A stretch of 64,000 nucleotides of DNA from JAQWCH01 sp050952725. GTDB lineage: Bacteria; Bacillota_I; Bacilli_A; RFN20; CAG-826. The DNA lies in NCBI GenBank assembly GCA_050952725.1, contig JBMNLN010000001.1, positions 558,001 to 622,000 on the forward strand, read 5' to 3'. Below are positions 7,522 through 16,127 of the stretch, in pieces. Positions within the stretch are counted from its first letter, which is position 1. Each line of letters begins with the position of its first letter. The position numbers were made by a program, and so were the translations under genes. Below the pieces are notes generated by a model. It saw only the letters and a program-made list of their open reading frames with translations. It was not told the DNA's origin and searched no databases.

Positions 7522-9648
7522 ATGAAAAAGGTTACTCTCTACGAATTTATCAAGTCACACCCTTATGTAAACATTAAAGTTTTACATGAGGAATTTTCGA
7601 ATACGGAAGAATTACAAACAGAACTCGACACTCTTTTACAAACAGGGATGATTATCGAAGAATATGGGCGCTACTTACTTCCGGAAATCGTCAATTTAAA
7701 ACGCGGAAAAATCATCGCAGTGCGTTATGATTATGCATTACTTGAGTTGGAAGATAGCAAAGAGGAAATCCGCCTTGAGCTAGACGATCTTGATGAAGCG
7801 ATGCGCGGAGATTCGGTCTTGGTTAAAAGAAGAAATAAAAAATACTATGTCGACCGCATTTATGCGCGTCCCAAACGGCAAATCGTCGGAGAAATTATCA
7901 ATCTGCATCCCCGCATGCTTTTAAAAGTGCGCGGTTTAACTTTGAGTTCAACCCGTTTTGTGTTAAATGGCTACCCAAAGGGAAAACTCGACGAAATTAT
8001 CGTGGGTCAAATCATTGATTACCAACCTTTGTTAATTACAGTTGAGTTTCAGTCTTCACTTGGACAAAAAAATGCCCCTGGCGTCGATATCGCTAAAATC
8101 ATCCTAGAAAATGGAGCACCGATTGAATTTGAGGACGAAGTTGATGAGGCAGTGCAAAAAATCCCACTTAGTATTTCGGAAGCAGAAATCAAAAATCGCC
8201 TTGATTTACGTAAAGAATTAGTGGTGACCATCGACGGAGAAGATGCGCGTGATTTTGATGATGCGATTTCTCTAGTTGAAGAAGATAATCATTACTTACT
8301 TGGTGTCCATATTGCTGATGTTTCCTATTATGTAAGACCTAAAGGGGTTATTGATGCTGCCGCACAAGAACGCGGAACCTCGATTTATGTTATTGATCGC
8401 GTGATTCCAATGCTTCCCTTCCATCTTTCCAACGGCATTTGCTCCTTACAGCCAAACAAGGATCGTTTAACCCTTTCTTGTTTGCTCAAGATTAGTAAAG
8501 AAGGCGAAGTGATTGATGCGGAAATTAAAGAGACCGTTATTCGTTCGCAAGCGCGTTTAACTTACACATATTTTCAAAAAGTCATCGAGCGGGGAATAAG
8601 TAATAACCAACAAGAAGAGATGCTCCTTAATTTATATCGTCTCTCTTTGATGTTGAGAAAAAAACGCCTAGCTCGCGGTTCTCTTGATTTAGATTTACCG
8701 GAGTTAAAAGTGCTTGTCGATGAGGAAGGGAAGCCCACCGCTTTACTAGCTAAGATCAACAATGATGCCGAAAAAGTCATTGAAGATCTGATGATTTTAG
8801 CCAATGAAGTTGTCGCCGCTAAAATCAATAACAGACACCTTCCTTTTATTTACCGCATTCATGAATATCCCGATCCTAAGCGCCTAGAAGAAGTGAATAT
8901 GTTACTGATTAAACGCGGTTATAAACCTGAGATAAATCCAAGAAAAATCACATCAAAAACTCTACAAAACTTCTTAAATCGCTTCCGTGATAAAGAGGAT
9001 TTCGTCGTTTTTCAAGAACGGACTTTACAAGCTTTGGCTCGGGCGCGTTATGACGTAAATAATTACGGACATTTTGGTCTGGCCTCAGTTTGTTATACCC
9101 ATTTTACTAGTCCGATTCGCCGCTATCCGGATTTGTTGGTCCATCGTTTGGTTAAAAGTTATCTCCTTGGGGAAAAAGGCAAGAAAAAGCCTATCTTAAA
9201 AGAGGTTTTACAAAGATTAGCGATTGATGCTTCTGCAAAAGAAAGACGTGCGGTGGTGATTACCCGCGCGGTTAACGATATGAAGGCTGCGGAGTATATG
9301 AGTAATTTTTTAGGACAGAAATTTCGAGGTTATATCGATGGCTTTTTAAATTCAGGAATCTTTATCACTTTAGACAATGGGGTGAGTGGTCTTGTTCCCT
9401 TATCGTCGCTCCCTGCTTTTTATCACCTAGAAAAAAGTCGTCTCAGCATCCGCAGCAAGCAAAATCATATTTACACGGTTGGTGATCGGGTCGAAGTGTT
9501 GATTGCCGCGGCCAATAAAGAGACAGGAAATATCGATTTAGAACTGATTGAAGATAAAGCGATTAAGACTTTTACTCCACAAAAAAATCCCGCTTCTAAA
9601 CGAAAAGAAAAATATCATCATAAACCCCGAATCCGTTCTAGGAAATAA
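7522..9648 (+). CDS. rnr: Ribonuclease R
   Basis: RNase R is a 3'-5' hydrolytic exoribonuclease that degrades structured RNA and acts with SmpB/tmRNA. It has 708 residues, a little short for the family. The order is: an N-terminal winged-helix-like segment, cold-shock-type OB folds, the RNB catalytic domain beginning near VTIDGEDARDFDDAISL (the Asp cluster binds catalytic metal; about residues 235-251), the conserved YTHFTSPIRRYPDLLVHR near residue 532, and a C-terminal S1 domain (FRGYIDGFLNSGIFITLD). A basic tail (KRKEKYHHKPRIRSRK) ends the protein. No Shine-Dalgarno is visible before ATG 7522; the bases just upstream are the tail of the secG terminator. Confidence 0.95.
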   Translation: MKKVTLYEFIKSHPYVNIKVLHEEFSNTEELQTELDTLLQTGMIIEEYGRYLLPEIVNLKRGKIIAVRYDYALLELEDSKEEIRLELDDLDEAMRGDSVLVKRRNKKYYVDRIYARPKRQIVGEIINLHPRMLLKVRGLTLSSTRFVLNGYPKGKLDEIIVGQIIDYQPLLITVEFQSSLGQKNAPGVDIAKIILENGAPIEFEDEVDEAVQKIPLSISEAEIKNRLDLRKELVVTIDGEDARDFDDAISLVEEDNHYLLGVHIADVSYYVRPKGVIDAAAQERGTSIYVIDRVIPMLPFHLSNGICSLQPNKDRLTLSCLLKISKEGEVIDAEIKETVIRSQARLTYTYFQKVIERGISNNQQEEMLLNLYRLSLMLRKKRLARGSLDLDLPELKVLVDEEGKPTALLAKINNDAEKVIEDLMILANEVVAAKINNRHLPFIYRIHEYPDPKRLEEVNMLLIKRGYKPEINPRKITSKTLQNFLNRFRDKEDFVVFQERTLQALARARYDVNNYGHFGLASVCYTHFTSPIRRYPDLLVHRLVKSYLLGEKGKKKPILKEVLQRLAIDASAKERRAVVITRAVNDMKAAEYMSNFLGQKFRGYIDGFLNSGIFITLDNGVSGLVPLSSLPAFYHLEKSRLSIRSKQNHIYTVGDRVEVLIAAANKETGNIDLELIEDKAIKTFTPQKNPASKRKEKYHHKPRIRSRK

Positions 9649-9698
9649 GATGATTTTTTGCTACTATTTACTTAATTATTAAAGCGAGGTGATACCCG

Positions 9699-10502
9699 AT
9701 GGTCATTGGCGATTATGTCGCAAGCGAAAAACAAAAACTCCGAGAAAAAATTATTCCTTTATCGGTGAAACCTTCTTTGGTCATCGTCCAATTAAATGAT
9801 GACCCCGCTTCAAATACTTATATTCGCGGAAAACTGCTTGATGCAGAAGAAGTCGGCATCCATGCCAAACTCATTAAACTCGCTGTGACAACTTCAGAAC
9901 AGGAATTATTAGATTTAATCAATTCTTTAAATGAAGATGCGACTGTTCATGGCTTTATCGTGCAAATGCCACTTCCTGCGCAAATCGATGAAGATAAAAT
10001 TAAAAGAGCGGTCATTCCCTCCAAAGATATCGATGGTTTTCACCCCTATTCTTCCTTCACCGCTTGTACTCCCAAGGGAATTGTCGATTACTTAAAGGCT
10101 GAAGGGGTGACTTTCACCGGAAAAAATGCATTGGTGATTGGACGTTCGAATATCGTGGGAAAACCTACAGCAAAACTCTTGTTACAGGAAAATGCCACGG
10201 TGACAATTGCCCATTCCCGCACTCCAAGAGCGGCCTTAGAACAATTTGTCGCCCAAGCTGACATTATCGTTGTCGCGGTAGGAAAAAGATTCTTTCTCGA
10301 TCACACTTTTACTTACAAAAAAGAAGCTATCCTGATTGATGTTGGCATCAATCGCTTTGAAGGTATCACTTATGGTGATATCGAACCTAATCTCCCCGTT
10401 GCTCTTCAAACTCCAGTGCCAGGCGGCATTGGACTTCTAACCCGTTTATCCTTAATCAAAAATTTATATGAGGCTTATCAAAATGGAATTCAAAATCACT
10501 AA
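9699..10502 (+). CDS. folD: Bifunctional methylene-THF dehydrogenase/cyclohydrolase
   Basis: FolD interconverts 5,10-methylene-THF and 10-formyl-THF, feeding purine, formyl-Met and thymidylate synthesis. It has 267 residues; the N-terminus is about 15 residues shorter than usual but starts at a clear GAGGTGA site. DDPASNTYIRGK carries the catalytic Tyr and Lys, VQMPLPAQID is the folate-site motif, GRSNIVGKP is the NADP loop and PVPGGIGLLT is the C-terminal signature (one residue differs from PVPGGVGPMT). A ThyX-like gene overlaps its 3' end by 20 bases, so the two are translationally coupled. Confidence 0.95.
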   Translation: MVIGDYVASEKQKLREKIIPLSVKPSLVIVQLNDDPASNTYIRGKLLDAEEVGIHAKLIKLAVTTSEQELLDLINSLNEDATVHGFIVQMPLPAQIDEDKIKRAVIPSKDIDGFHPYSSFTACTPKGIVDYLKAEGVTFTGKNALVIGRSNIVGKPTAKLLLQENATVTIAHSRTPRAALEQFVAQADIIVVAVGKRFFLDHTFTYKKEAILIDVGINRFEGITYGDIEPNLPVALQTPVPGGIGLLTRLSLIKNLYEAYQNGIQNH

Positions 10503-11076
10503 TACCCAAGTTTATGGCTTAGAACTTGCGGTTAAAGCCAGTGGCAATCCGATGCGGACCCGCCTAGAAACTAGCGAACCTTTAAATGAAAAAGATTTAC
10601 GACGGGCGCGCAATTTAGCCAGAACCCGCGGCGGCGAAGGTCATGATAATTTTTTAAAAGGCATCCTTGTGCAAATGGATGTGACCGCGCCACTTTTTTG
10701 GTGGAAACAAGCCCAGCGTTATCACTGGTTTGATTTTATTTCATCACAGTCGACAATGCATTGCTTGTTGAAATTTAATATTAAAGAACAATTTGTTGAA
10801 GAAGTTGATTCAGGTATTTTAAAGATCATTGAACGTTTAGTGAGCGAATATCATGCGATTAGTGAAAGCGAAAACGAAAAGAAGATTGCTAAATGGCGGG
10901 AAATCGTCGCTAGTCTTCCTTCGGGCTTTTGTTTAAGCGCGACGATGACTACCAATTATCAGCAATTAAAGACAATGTATTTTCAAAGGAAAAATCACAA
11001 ATTAAAGGAATGGCATATCTTTGCTACTTGGTGTGAATCCCTGCCCCATTTTTGTGACTTTGTGATTCGTGAATAA
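10483..11076 (+). CDS. Divergent ThyX-like protein (flavin-dependent thymidylate synthase fold)
   Basis: A 197-residue protein that I align by eye to ThyX. GHDNFLKGILVQMDVTAPLF corresponds to the ThyX strand before the active site, WWKQAQRYHWFD (about 73-84) to the RHR region, and FQRKNHKLKEWHIFA near the C-terminus to the ThyX NLR...HAQWEI helix. The diagnostic RHRxxSxNxxSxR signature is not intact: RHR reads RYH, and the Ser/Arg positions read SQS-TM. The fold is therefore likely, but thymidylate synthase activity is uncertain. The start at 10483 follows GAGG about 9 bases upstream and overlaps folD, whose product makes the ThyX methyl donor. It could be a non-catalytic paralogue or an enzyme with altered substrate. 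Confidence 0.6.
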   Translation: MEFKITNTQVYGLELAVKASGNPMRTRLETSEPLNEKDLRRARNLARTRGGEGHDNFLKGILVQMDVTAPLFWWKQAQRYHWFDFISSQSTMHCLLKFNIKEQFVEEVDSGILKIIERLVSEYHAISESENEKKIAKWREIVASLPSGFCLSATMTTNYQQLKTMYFQRKNHKLKEWHIFATWCESLPHFCDFVIRE

Positions 11077-11158
11077 TTAAAACCGATTGTGTTTTGTGAT
11101 TATTTTAATGCAAAAACCAAATAAAATTAATGACTTATACAGTCTGAAGGAGAAAAAT

Positions 11159-12385
11159 ATGATTTTAGTTCGTCGTCTCAAAGAATATGCGAAACTCATC
11201 GTTCGCGTCGGGGCGAATGTCCAAAAAGGACAACACGTCATCATCAATGCCAGTGTGGAAGACCCCAAGTTTGTTGAACTCGTGGTTAAAGAAGCCTATA
11301 AAGCTGGAGCCAGGAAAGTTGAAATACGCTGGAACTATCAACCATTAATGAAAACGAAGGTGAAGTATGAAAGTGTTGCGACCTTGGCTGAAGTGACCGA
11401 TTGGGAAAAGGCCCGCTTGGAACATTATCTTCAAGTTAAGCCAGTGATGATTAATTTAATGAGTGTTGATCCCAATGGTTCTCAAGGCATCGATCAGATG
11501 AAAATGGCCAAGGCCCGACAAAAATCTTATCCGATAATCAAAAAATATTTTGACGCGATGGATAATCAATATCAGTGGACGATTGCTGGTGTTCCTTGTG
11601 AAAAATGGGCGAAAGCTGTTTTTCCGGAGTTTCCTCGCGTTAAAGCGATGAAAGCTTTATGGGAAGCAGTCTTAGAAGCTTCGCGTGCTAATGGCGATGC
11701 TTTAAAAAACTGGGAGGAGCATAATGCTACCCTCAAAGAAAAGAGTGACAAATTAAATGCGCTTAAACTCGCACGTTTAGAATATCGCGCTAGCAATGGA
11801 ACCAACTTCTCAGTCGGACTTTTACCAAATGCGAAGTTCATTGCGGGCGGTGAATACACTCTTAGTGGTAATTTCTACAATCCTAATATTCCGACTGAAG
11901 AATGCTTTACTACTCCGCGTCGAGGCGATGCGGAAGGAATACTTTATTCGACAATGCCTTTAAGTTATCAAGGCGAAATCATCGATAATTTCTGGCTCCG
12001 TTTTGCAAATGGAAAAGTCGTAGAAGTTCATGCGGAAAAGAACCAAGCCCTATTAGAACAGATGGTAAAAATGGATGAAGGTGCGGCCTATCTTGGTGAA
12101 GTCGCACTTGTCCCTTTCGATTCTCCAATTAGAAAAGCAGGTATCATCTTCCAAAATACCCTTTATGATGAAAATGCTGCATGCCATTTTGCCCTAGGAT
12201 CTGGTTTTAGAAACTGCATTGAAGATTATCAAAATTATCAACCCGAAGAATTTAAAGAACTAGGGGTAAATGATTCGATGATTCACGTCGATTTCATGGT
12301 TGGATGTGAAGATTTAGAAATTGATGGCGTAACCGCCACTGGTAAAAAAGTCGCCATTTTCCGCAAGGGAAATTGGGCGATTTAA
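11159..12385 (+). CDS. Aminopeptidase, peptidase family M29 (AmpS/AmpT type)
   Basis: A 408-residue metal-dependent aminopeptidase, cytoplasmic, that trims N-terminal residues from peptides. The conserved blocks are all present: ASNGTNFSVGLLPNAKFI, PRRGDAEGILYSTMPLSY, AAYLGEVALVPFDSPI, LYDENAACHFALGSGF and VNDSMIHVDFMVG, supplying the Glu, His, Tyr and Asp ligands of the two-metal site. The start at 11159 (MILVRRLKEYAKLI) is chosen because AAGGAG lies about 8 bases upstream and this is the usual family N-terminus; an in-frame ATG at 11087 adds an atypical 24-residue extension. Confidence 0.92.
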   Translation: MILVRRLKEYAKLIVRVGANVQKGQHVIINASVEDPKFVELVVKEAYKAGARKVEIRWNYQPLMKTKVKYESVATLAEVTDWEKARLEHYLQVKPVMINLMSVDPNGSQGIDQMKMAKARQKSYPIIKKYFDAMDNQYQWTIAGVPCEKWAKAVFPEFPRVKAMKALWEAVLEASRANGDALKNWEEHNATLKEKSDKLNALKLARLEYRASNGTNFSVGLLPNAKFIAGGEYTLSGNFYNPNIPTEECFTTPRRGDAEGILYSTMPLSYQGEIIDNFWLRFANGKVVEVHAEKNQALLEQMVKMDEGAAYLGEVALVPFDSPIRKAGIIFQNTLYDENAACHFALGSGFRNCIEDYQNYQPEEFKELGVNDSMIHVDFMVGCEDLEIDGVTATGKKVAIFRKGNWAI

Positions 12386-12408
12386 CAATAAATAATTCTT
12401 GCTAAAGT

Positions 12409-13032
12409 ATGGATTTTATTGCAATTTTAATCTTCGCTTTTGTCCTAGCGATTGATGCGACTACTGTGGCGATTACCGATGGTTTTTGTTATGGGCTGAA
12501 GATGGAGAAGAAAACCAAAATCCTCATTCCAATTCTCTTTGGTTTTTTCCAAGGCTTTATGCCTTTTCTAGGGTATTGGCTCTTTTATTTTCTCGCAACC
12601 AAGATTATTTGGTTAAGCGATGTTAGCGCCTATATCGCCGCGGGTTTACTTGGGTTTCTTGGGGTGAAGATGATCATCGATGGTATCCAAGCCATCATCA
12701 AATCCCAAAAGAAAACACTAGAAGAAATTGAAATTACAGGCAAGGAAGAGCCGCATTTAAGAAAAAGACAAGTTTTAGTTCAGGCGATTGCCACTAGTAT
12801 CGATGCTTTAGCTGTTGGAATTAGTATTCAAGTTGCCCACATTGAAAGTGATACTCATACTAATATTTATCTGGCCGTGATAGTGATTGCACTGGTCACT
12901 GGCATCACTTCCGCGATTGGGCTTTTTGCCGGAATCAAAATCGGCCCTTTTATCAAAAAGTATGCTCCGATTATCGGAGGGCTAGTCCTTATTTTATTAG
13001 CATTTAATTTTATTTTTGATTTTATGTTTTAA
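12409..13032 (+). CDS. mntP: Manganese efflux pump MntP (DUF204)
   Basis: A 207-residue membrane protein with six predicted hydrophobic segments in two homologous halves, each opening with the family Asp motif: LAIDATTVAITDG near the N-terminus and ATSIDALAVGIS near residue 128. Glycine-rich segments AAGLLGFLGVKMI and AGIKIGPFIKKYAP are also typical. MntP exports excess Mn(II). The start lacks a clear Shine-Dalgarno and lies only 23 bases after the M29 gene. The stop codon overlaps that of the convergent YolD-like gene by 3 bases. Confidence 0.88.
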   Translation: MDFIAILIFAFVLAIDATTVAITDGFCYGLKMEKKTKILIPILFGFFQGFMPFLGYWLFYFLATKIIWLSDVSAYIAAGLLGFLGVKMIIDGIQAIIKSQKKTLEEIEITGKEEPHLRKRQVLVQAIATSIDALAVGISIQVAHIESDTHTNIYLAVIVIALVTGITSAIGLFAGIKIGPFIKKYAPIIGGLVLILLAFNFIFDFMF

Positions 13033-13334
13033 ATTTTTTCGACTTTTAAAATCGCTGAAAAGGCAATGGTCATTTTTGGCAAGACAAGTTTTTGCTCCAA
13101 GGGATTAATGCTTTTTATTTTTGTCTCTTTTCGATAAATATAACCATCCTCAAAATAAGTTAAAAAGATGGTTTCTCCGCGGTAATTTTGCAAAAAGAGG
13201 TTAATTTCTTCGATTTGATCAGGACTTAAAATCGGTTTTTCCTGTTGCTGATACTCATAAAAAAGTTGAGCAAGTTCATGTTCTTGTTCTGGCAGAGAAC
13301 GGAAAGGCATAAATTGTTTCATTCCTCGGCTCAT
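13029..13334 (-). CDS. YolD-like protein
   Basis: A 101-residue protein beginning MSRGMKQFMPFRSLPEQ, matching the RGM-K-W/F-PF start of YolD proteins, which are found next to UvrX/Y-family polymerases and are thought to act with them. The ATGA overlap with the upstream polymerase gene shows co-translation. There is no signal peptide or membrane segment. The molecular role is unproven. Confidence 0.8.
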   Translation of the reverse strand: MSRGMKQFMPFRSLPEQEHELAQLFYEYQQQEKPILSPDQIEEINLFLQNYRGETIFLTYFEDGYIYRKETKIKSINPLEQKLVLPKMTIAFSAILKVEKI

Positions 13335-14581
13335 CGTCGATGACCTCCGATTTGCTCATGTCTTCTTTTAGCCGTTGAAACATTATTTAAAGCATCAAGC
13401 CGTAAGATGGCATTTAAACCAAAGCGATTAGTGATTTGGTCAAGTGCTTGCTGGAAAGCGCGTTTTTTCGCAACTTTTCTCTCGTCATAAAAAAGCGATA
13501 GTTGTCGACAGACATTACTCTTTAAACGACCATAATGAAGATAGACTCCGCGAATGGGAATCTCGAGTTTTTCGCTTCGCAAGAGATTGTGCAACACCTG
13601 AAGGATTTCCTCATTATCATCACTGGGGATGAGAAGAGTTTGGCTTCTAGAAAAGTTAGTTCTTAATCCCGAAGCGAAAACCAATGTCACGCCTACGCGC
13701 TCGGTTAAAGCTTGTCTTTTCCGTAAACGTCTAGCCAAATCATCATTCATTTCACGGACAATTTGAAAGATTTCTTGATACGTGTAGTCGCGGTCGAGGA
13801 CTTGGCCATTATTCAAAGAAGTGGTTTGGGGAATATATTTATCACGGATATCAGTATGATCAATCCCATTTGCGTGTTCCCAAAGAGTTTCGCCAATAAT
13901 CCCGAGACGACTTTTTAAAGCGGTTTTTGGATAAGCGGCAAGATCGCCAACCGAGGTAATTCCGAGATTATTTAATCGCCGTTGCAAACCGCGAGATATC
14001 CCCCACATTTTATTTAAAGGCGTTAAGGGCCAAAGTTTAGTTGGAACATCACATAGTCGCCAATGGGCAATACCATTAGGTCGTTTTTTCGCCTCAATAT
14101 CCATTGCGATTTTAGCTAAAAACATATTTGGACCAAGACCAATTGTCGCTGGGATTGAAAGTTTTTCTTTAATTCTTTGAAGAATTTCCAAGGCGATTTC
14201 ATCGGGGGTTTTCTTGTAGAGTTTCAAGTAAGGTCCGATATTGATAAAAGACTCATCAATGGAGTAAATATGCAGATCATCTTCCCCGACAAACTCCAAA
14301 AGAATACGATTAAAATGAGCGCTATAAGTTAAATATGTCGCCATTTGGGGAGTGGCAAGAATCAAATCTTTTAAAGGAGGAAGTTCGAATTTACGTAACC
14401 TGGCTGGCACACCTAAGGAGCGCAAATAAGGGGAAACCGCCAGAACAATTGAACCTTTACCCCGGCTTTCATCACAAACTGCCAACGGAGTTGCAAAAGG
14501 ATCTAAACCGCGGAGAACACATTCCACCGCTGCATAAAAACTCTTCAAATCAATAGCGAGATAATAATTAAAACGCGACAT
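13331..14581 (-). CDS. Y-family translesion DNA polymerase (UvrX/UmuC-like)
   Basis: A 416-residue lesion-bypass polymerase. The N-terminal catalytic Asp lies in AIDLKSFYAAVEC (the family usually has Asp-x-Asn/Asp-Ser-Phe) and the second acidic pair in YSIDESFINI (about residue 105). VGDLAAYPKTALKSRLG marks the helix-hairpin-helix region and the little-finger domain follows. The start at 14581 (MSRFNYYLAID) is chosen over 14605 because AGGA lies about 7 bases upstream and because a TATAAT -10 overlaps the upstream ATG. The linked YolD-like gene makes this the common uvrX-yolD type cassette. No LexA-type operator was recognised. Confidence 0.92.
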   Translation of the reverse strand: MSRFNYYLAIDLKSFYAAVECVLRGLDPFATPLAVCDESRGKGSIVLAVSPYLRSLGVPARLRKFELPPLKDLILATPQMATYLTYSAHFNRILLEFVGEDDLHIYSIDESFINIGPYLKLYKKTPDEIALEILQRIKEKLSIPATIGLGPNMFLAKIAMDIEAKKRPNGIAHWRLCDVPTKLWPLTPLNKMWGISRGLQRRLNNLGITSVGDLAAYPKTALKSRLGIIGETLWEHANGIDHTDIRDKYIPQTTSLNNGQVLDRDYTYQEIFQIVREMNDDLARRLRKRQALTERVGVTLVFASGLRTNFSRSQTLLIPSDDNEEILQVLHNLLRSEKLEIPIRGVYLHYGRLKSNVCRQLSLFYDERKVAKKRAFQQALDQITNRFGLNAILRLDALNNVSTAKRRHEQIGGHRR

Positions 14582-14603
14582 CTTTTTTCCTACTTGTGCC
14601 CCC

Positions 14604-14609
14604 ATTATA
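14604..14609 (-). promoter_or_regulatory. -10 element of Y-family polymerase promoter
   Basis: A perfect TATAAT on the reverse strand, about 23 bases before the chosen ATG. No good -35 was found at 16-18 bp (TGCAAT at 17), so the promoter may need an activator or be weak. Confidence 0.5.
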
Positions 14610-14690
14610 AAAAAGAAAAAAATGCGATTGCAGTCTTGAAATTACGATTGACTTTTGCAAGAGAAACTCCAGGAAAAGGAGGGAGGAAAA

Positions 14691-14699
14691 TGCTATATT
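14691..14699 (+). promoter_or_regulatory. Extended -10 of rmuC promoter
   Basis: TGC-TATATT is an extended -10 element with no clear -35. It leaves a leader of about 50 bases containing the GGAGG site before rmuC. Confidence 0.4.
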
Positions 14700-14757
14700 A
14701 TATATAGAATAAAAAAGCCTTATTCCGCATGATGAAATTGAGGCAGGAGGAAAAGCT

Positions 14758-15978
14758 ATGGAACCGTTAATCATCGTCTTTTTAGCCCTTGCATTGACTT
14801 TGCAAATTGGTATTTTAATTTTGCTTTTGATCTTTCGAAAAAAAGACCGCAATCTTCCTGTCGGTGAAGTTGACCTGAGTGAGTTTTATCGCTTAGTCGG
14901 AGGGATTGAAACCGAAATCAAAAATGTCAAAGAAGCAATTTCTGATCAGATGAAAATCGCCCTTAAAGAAGAAATGTTGATTCTCGCCAAACAAAGCAGT
15001 GAAACCAACGAGCAAAACAATGCTAAACTCGAACGGTTCCAAAAAGGAATTACCGAGAGTTTAGAAAAGAAACTAAATGAACTGACTAAGAAAGTCGATG
15101 AAGCTTTAGCGAACATCAATAAACGCGTCGATGAACAAATTAAAACGGGCTTTACCACGACGAGTGAACAGATGGAAAAAGTCGCGATGGGCTTAGGCAA
15201 ACTCGAAGAAGCCCAAAAGCAAATTGAGAGTTTAAAAGGTGAAGTCACCAATCTTTCAGGCATCCTAAGTAACAACCAACAACGCGGTCGTTTTGGTGAA
15301 TTCCAACTCGGAGCAATTTTGCATAATGTCTTTGGCGATACTCGTGAGCTTTATAGTTTGCAATATGAAATTAAGGTTCCCAATTCACCAGAAAAAATTC
15401 GTCCTGATGCGGTCGTCTTCCTTCCTGAACCGAATAAACTTGTCTGTATTGATTCGAAATTTCCCTATCAAGAATATGAACTGCTCTATACGCGCGAAGA
15501 TGAGAGCAAAGAAAGAAAAACTAGTTTCCGTAACGATATTAAAAAGCATATTAAAGCGATTCGCGAAAAATATATTATCAAAGGGGTGACCGCTTCCCAA
15601 GCGGTGATGTTTATTCCAAGTGATGGTATCTATACCTATATCAATCTTGAATATCCTGAATTAATGGAAGAGGCGATGCAGAATCAAGTGGTGATTACCT
15701 CACCCGCGACTTTACAACCGATGCTCGTCTCAATTTATGGGTTGATTATCAATTATCAGCGCGCAGAAAATATTGAAAAAATCTCCAAAGCAATTTCGAC
15801 CTTAGCTCTTGATTTCAAAAAATTCATTGAGGCTTGGGATAAAATTCTTAAAAACATTCAAACTACACATCGCGCTTCTGAAGAGTTTGATAGTCGCGTT
15901 CGAATTATCAATCGAAAATTTGATCGTATTCAAAGTTCGGAAATAGTCATGAAAGATCAAGAAGAGAAGATTAAATAA
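14758..15978 (+). CDS. rmuC: DNA recombination protein RmuC
   Basis: A 406-residue protein with one N-terminal membrane segment (about residues 3-26, LIIVFLALALTLQIGILILL), a long coiled coil (about 45-170) and the RmuC nuclease-like domain: RGRFGEFQLGAIL, RPDAVVFLPEPNKLVCIDSK (Asp and Asp-x-Lys of the PD-(D/E)XK-like core) and SQAVMFIPSDGIYTYI. RmuC limits inversions and rearrangements at short inverted repeats in E. coli. AGGAGG precedes the ATG. It appears to be a single-gene unit. Confidence 0.92.
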   Translation: MEPLIIVFLALALTLQIGILILLLIFRKKDRNLPVGEVDLSEFYRLVGGIETEIKNVKEAISDQMKIALKEEMLILAKQSSETNEQNNAKLERFQKGITESLEKKLNELTKKVDEALANINKRVDEQIKTGFTTTSEQMEKVAMGLGKLEEAQKQIESLKGEVTNLSGILSNNQQRGRFGEFQLGAILHNVFGDTRELYSLQYEIKVPNSPEKIRPDAVVFLPEPNKLVCIDSKFPYQEYELLYTREDESKERKTSFRNDIKKHIKAIREKYIIKGVTASQAVMFIPSDGIYTYINLEYPELMEEAMQNQVVITSPATLQPMLVSIYGLIINYQRAENIEKISKAISTLALDFKKFIEAWDKILKNIQTTHRASEEFDSRVRIINRKFDRIQSSEIVMKDQEEKIK

Positions 15979-16076
15979 GATTTTCAACATTGTATATTTG
16001 GTAGTGGGTGGAAATTTAAATTTGCTAAAAATTATTTTTAGATAACACTTCCTTTTTATTTGGATGTAAAATGAAA

Positions 16077-16105
16077 GCAAATAAAAGATAAATACTTTCG
16101 TTTGC
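16077..16105 (+). promoter_or_regulatory. Inverted repeat, candidate DeoR-family operator
   Basis: GCAAATAAAAG (16077-16087) and CTTTCGTTTGC (16095-16105) are inverted copies matching at 9 of 11 positions, separated by 7 bases. The repeat lies just after a TAAAAT -10-like hexamer (16067-16072) and before the AGGAGG of the first gene, where a repressor such as the DeoR protein encoded in the same operon would block transcription. Confidence 0.4.
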
Positions 16106-16127
16106 ATTTGAATTCAAGGAGGTATGT

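Noticed and set aside
12395..12408. TGC-TAAAGT just before mntP as a promoter
   Set aside because: A transcript from it would start inside the coding region and lose the first conserved helix.
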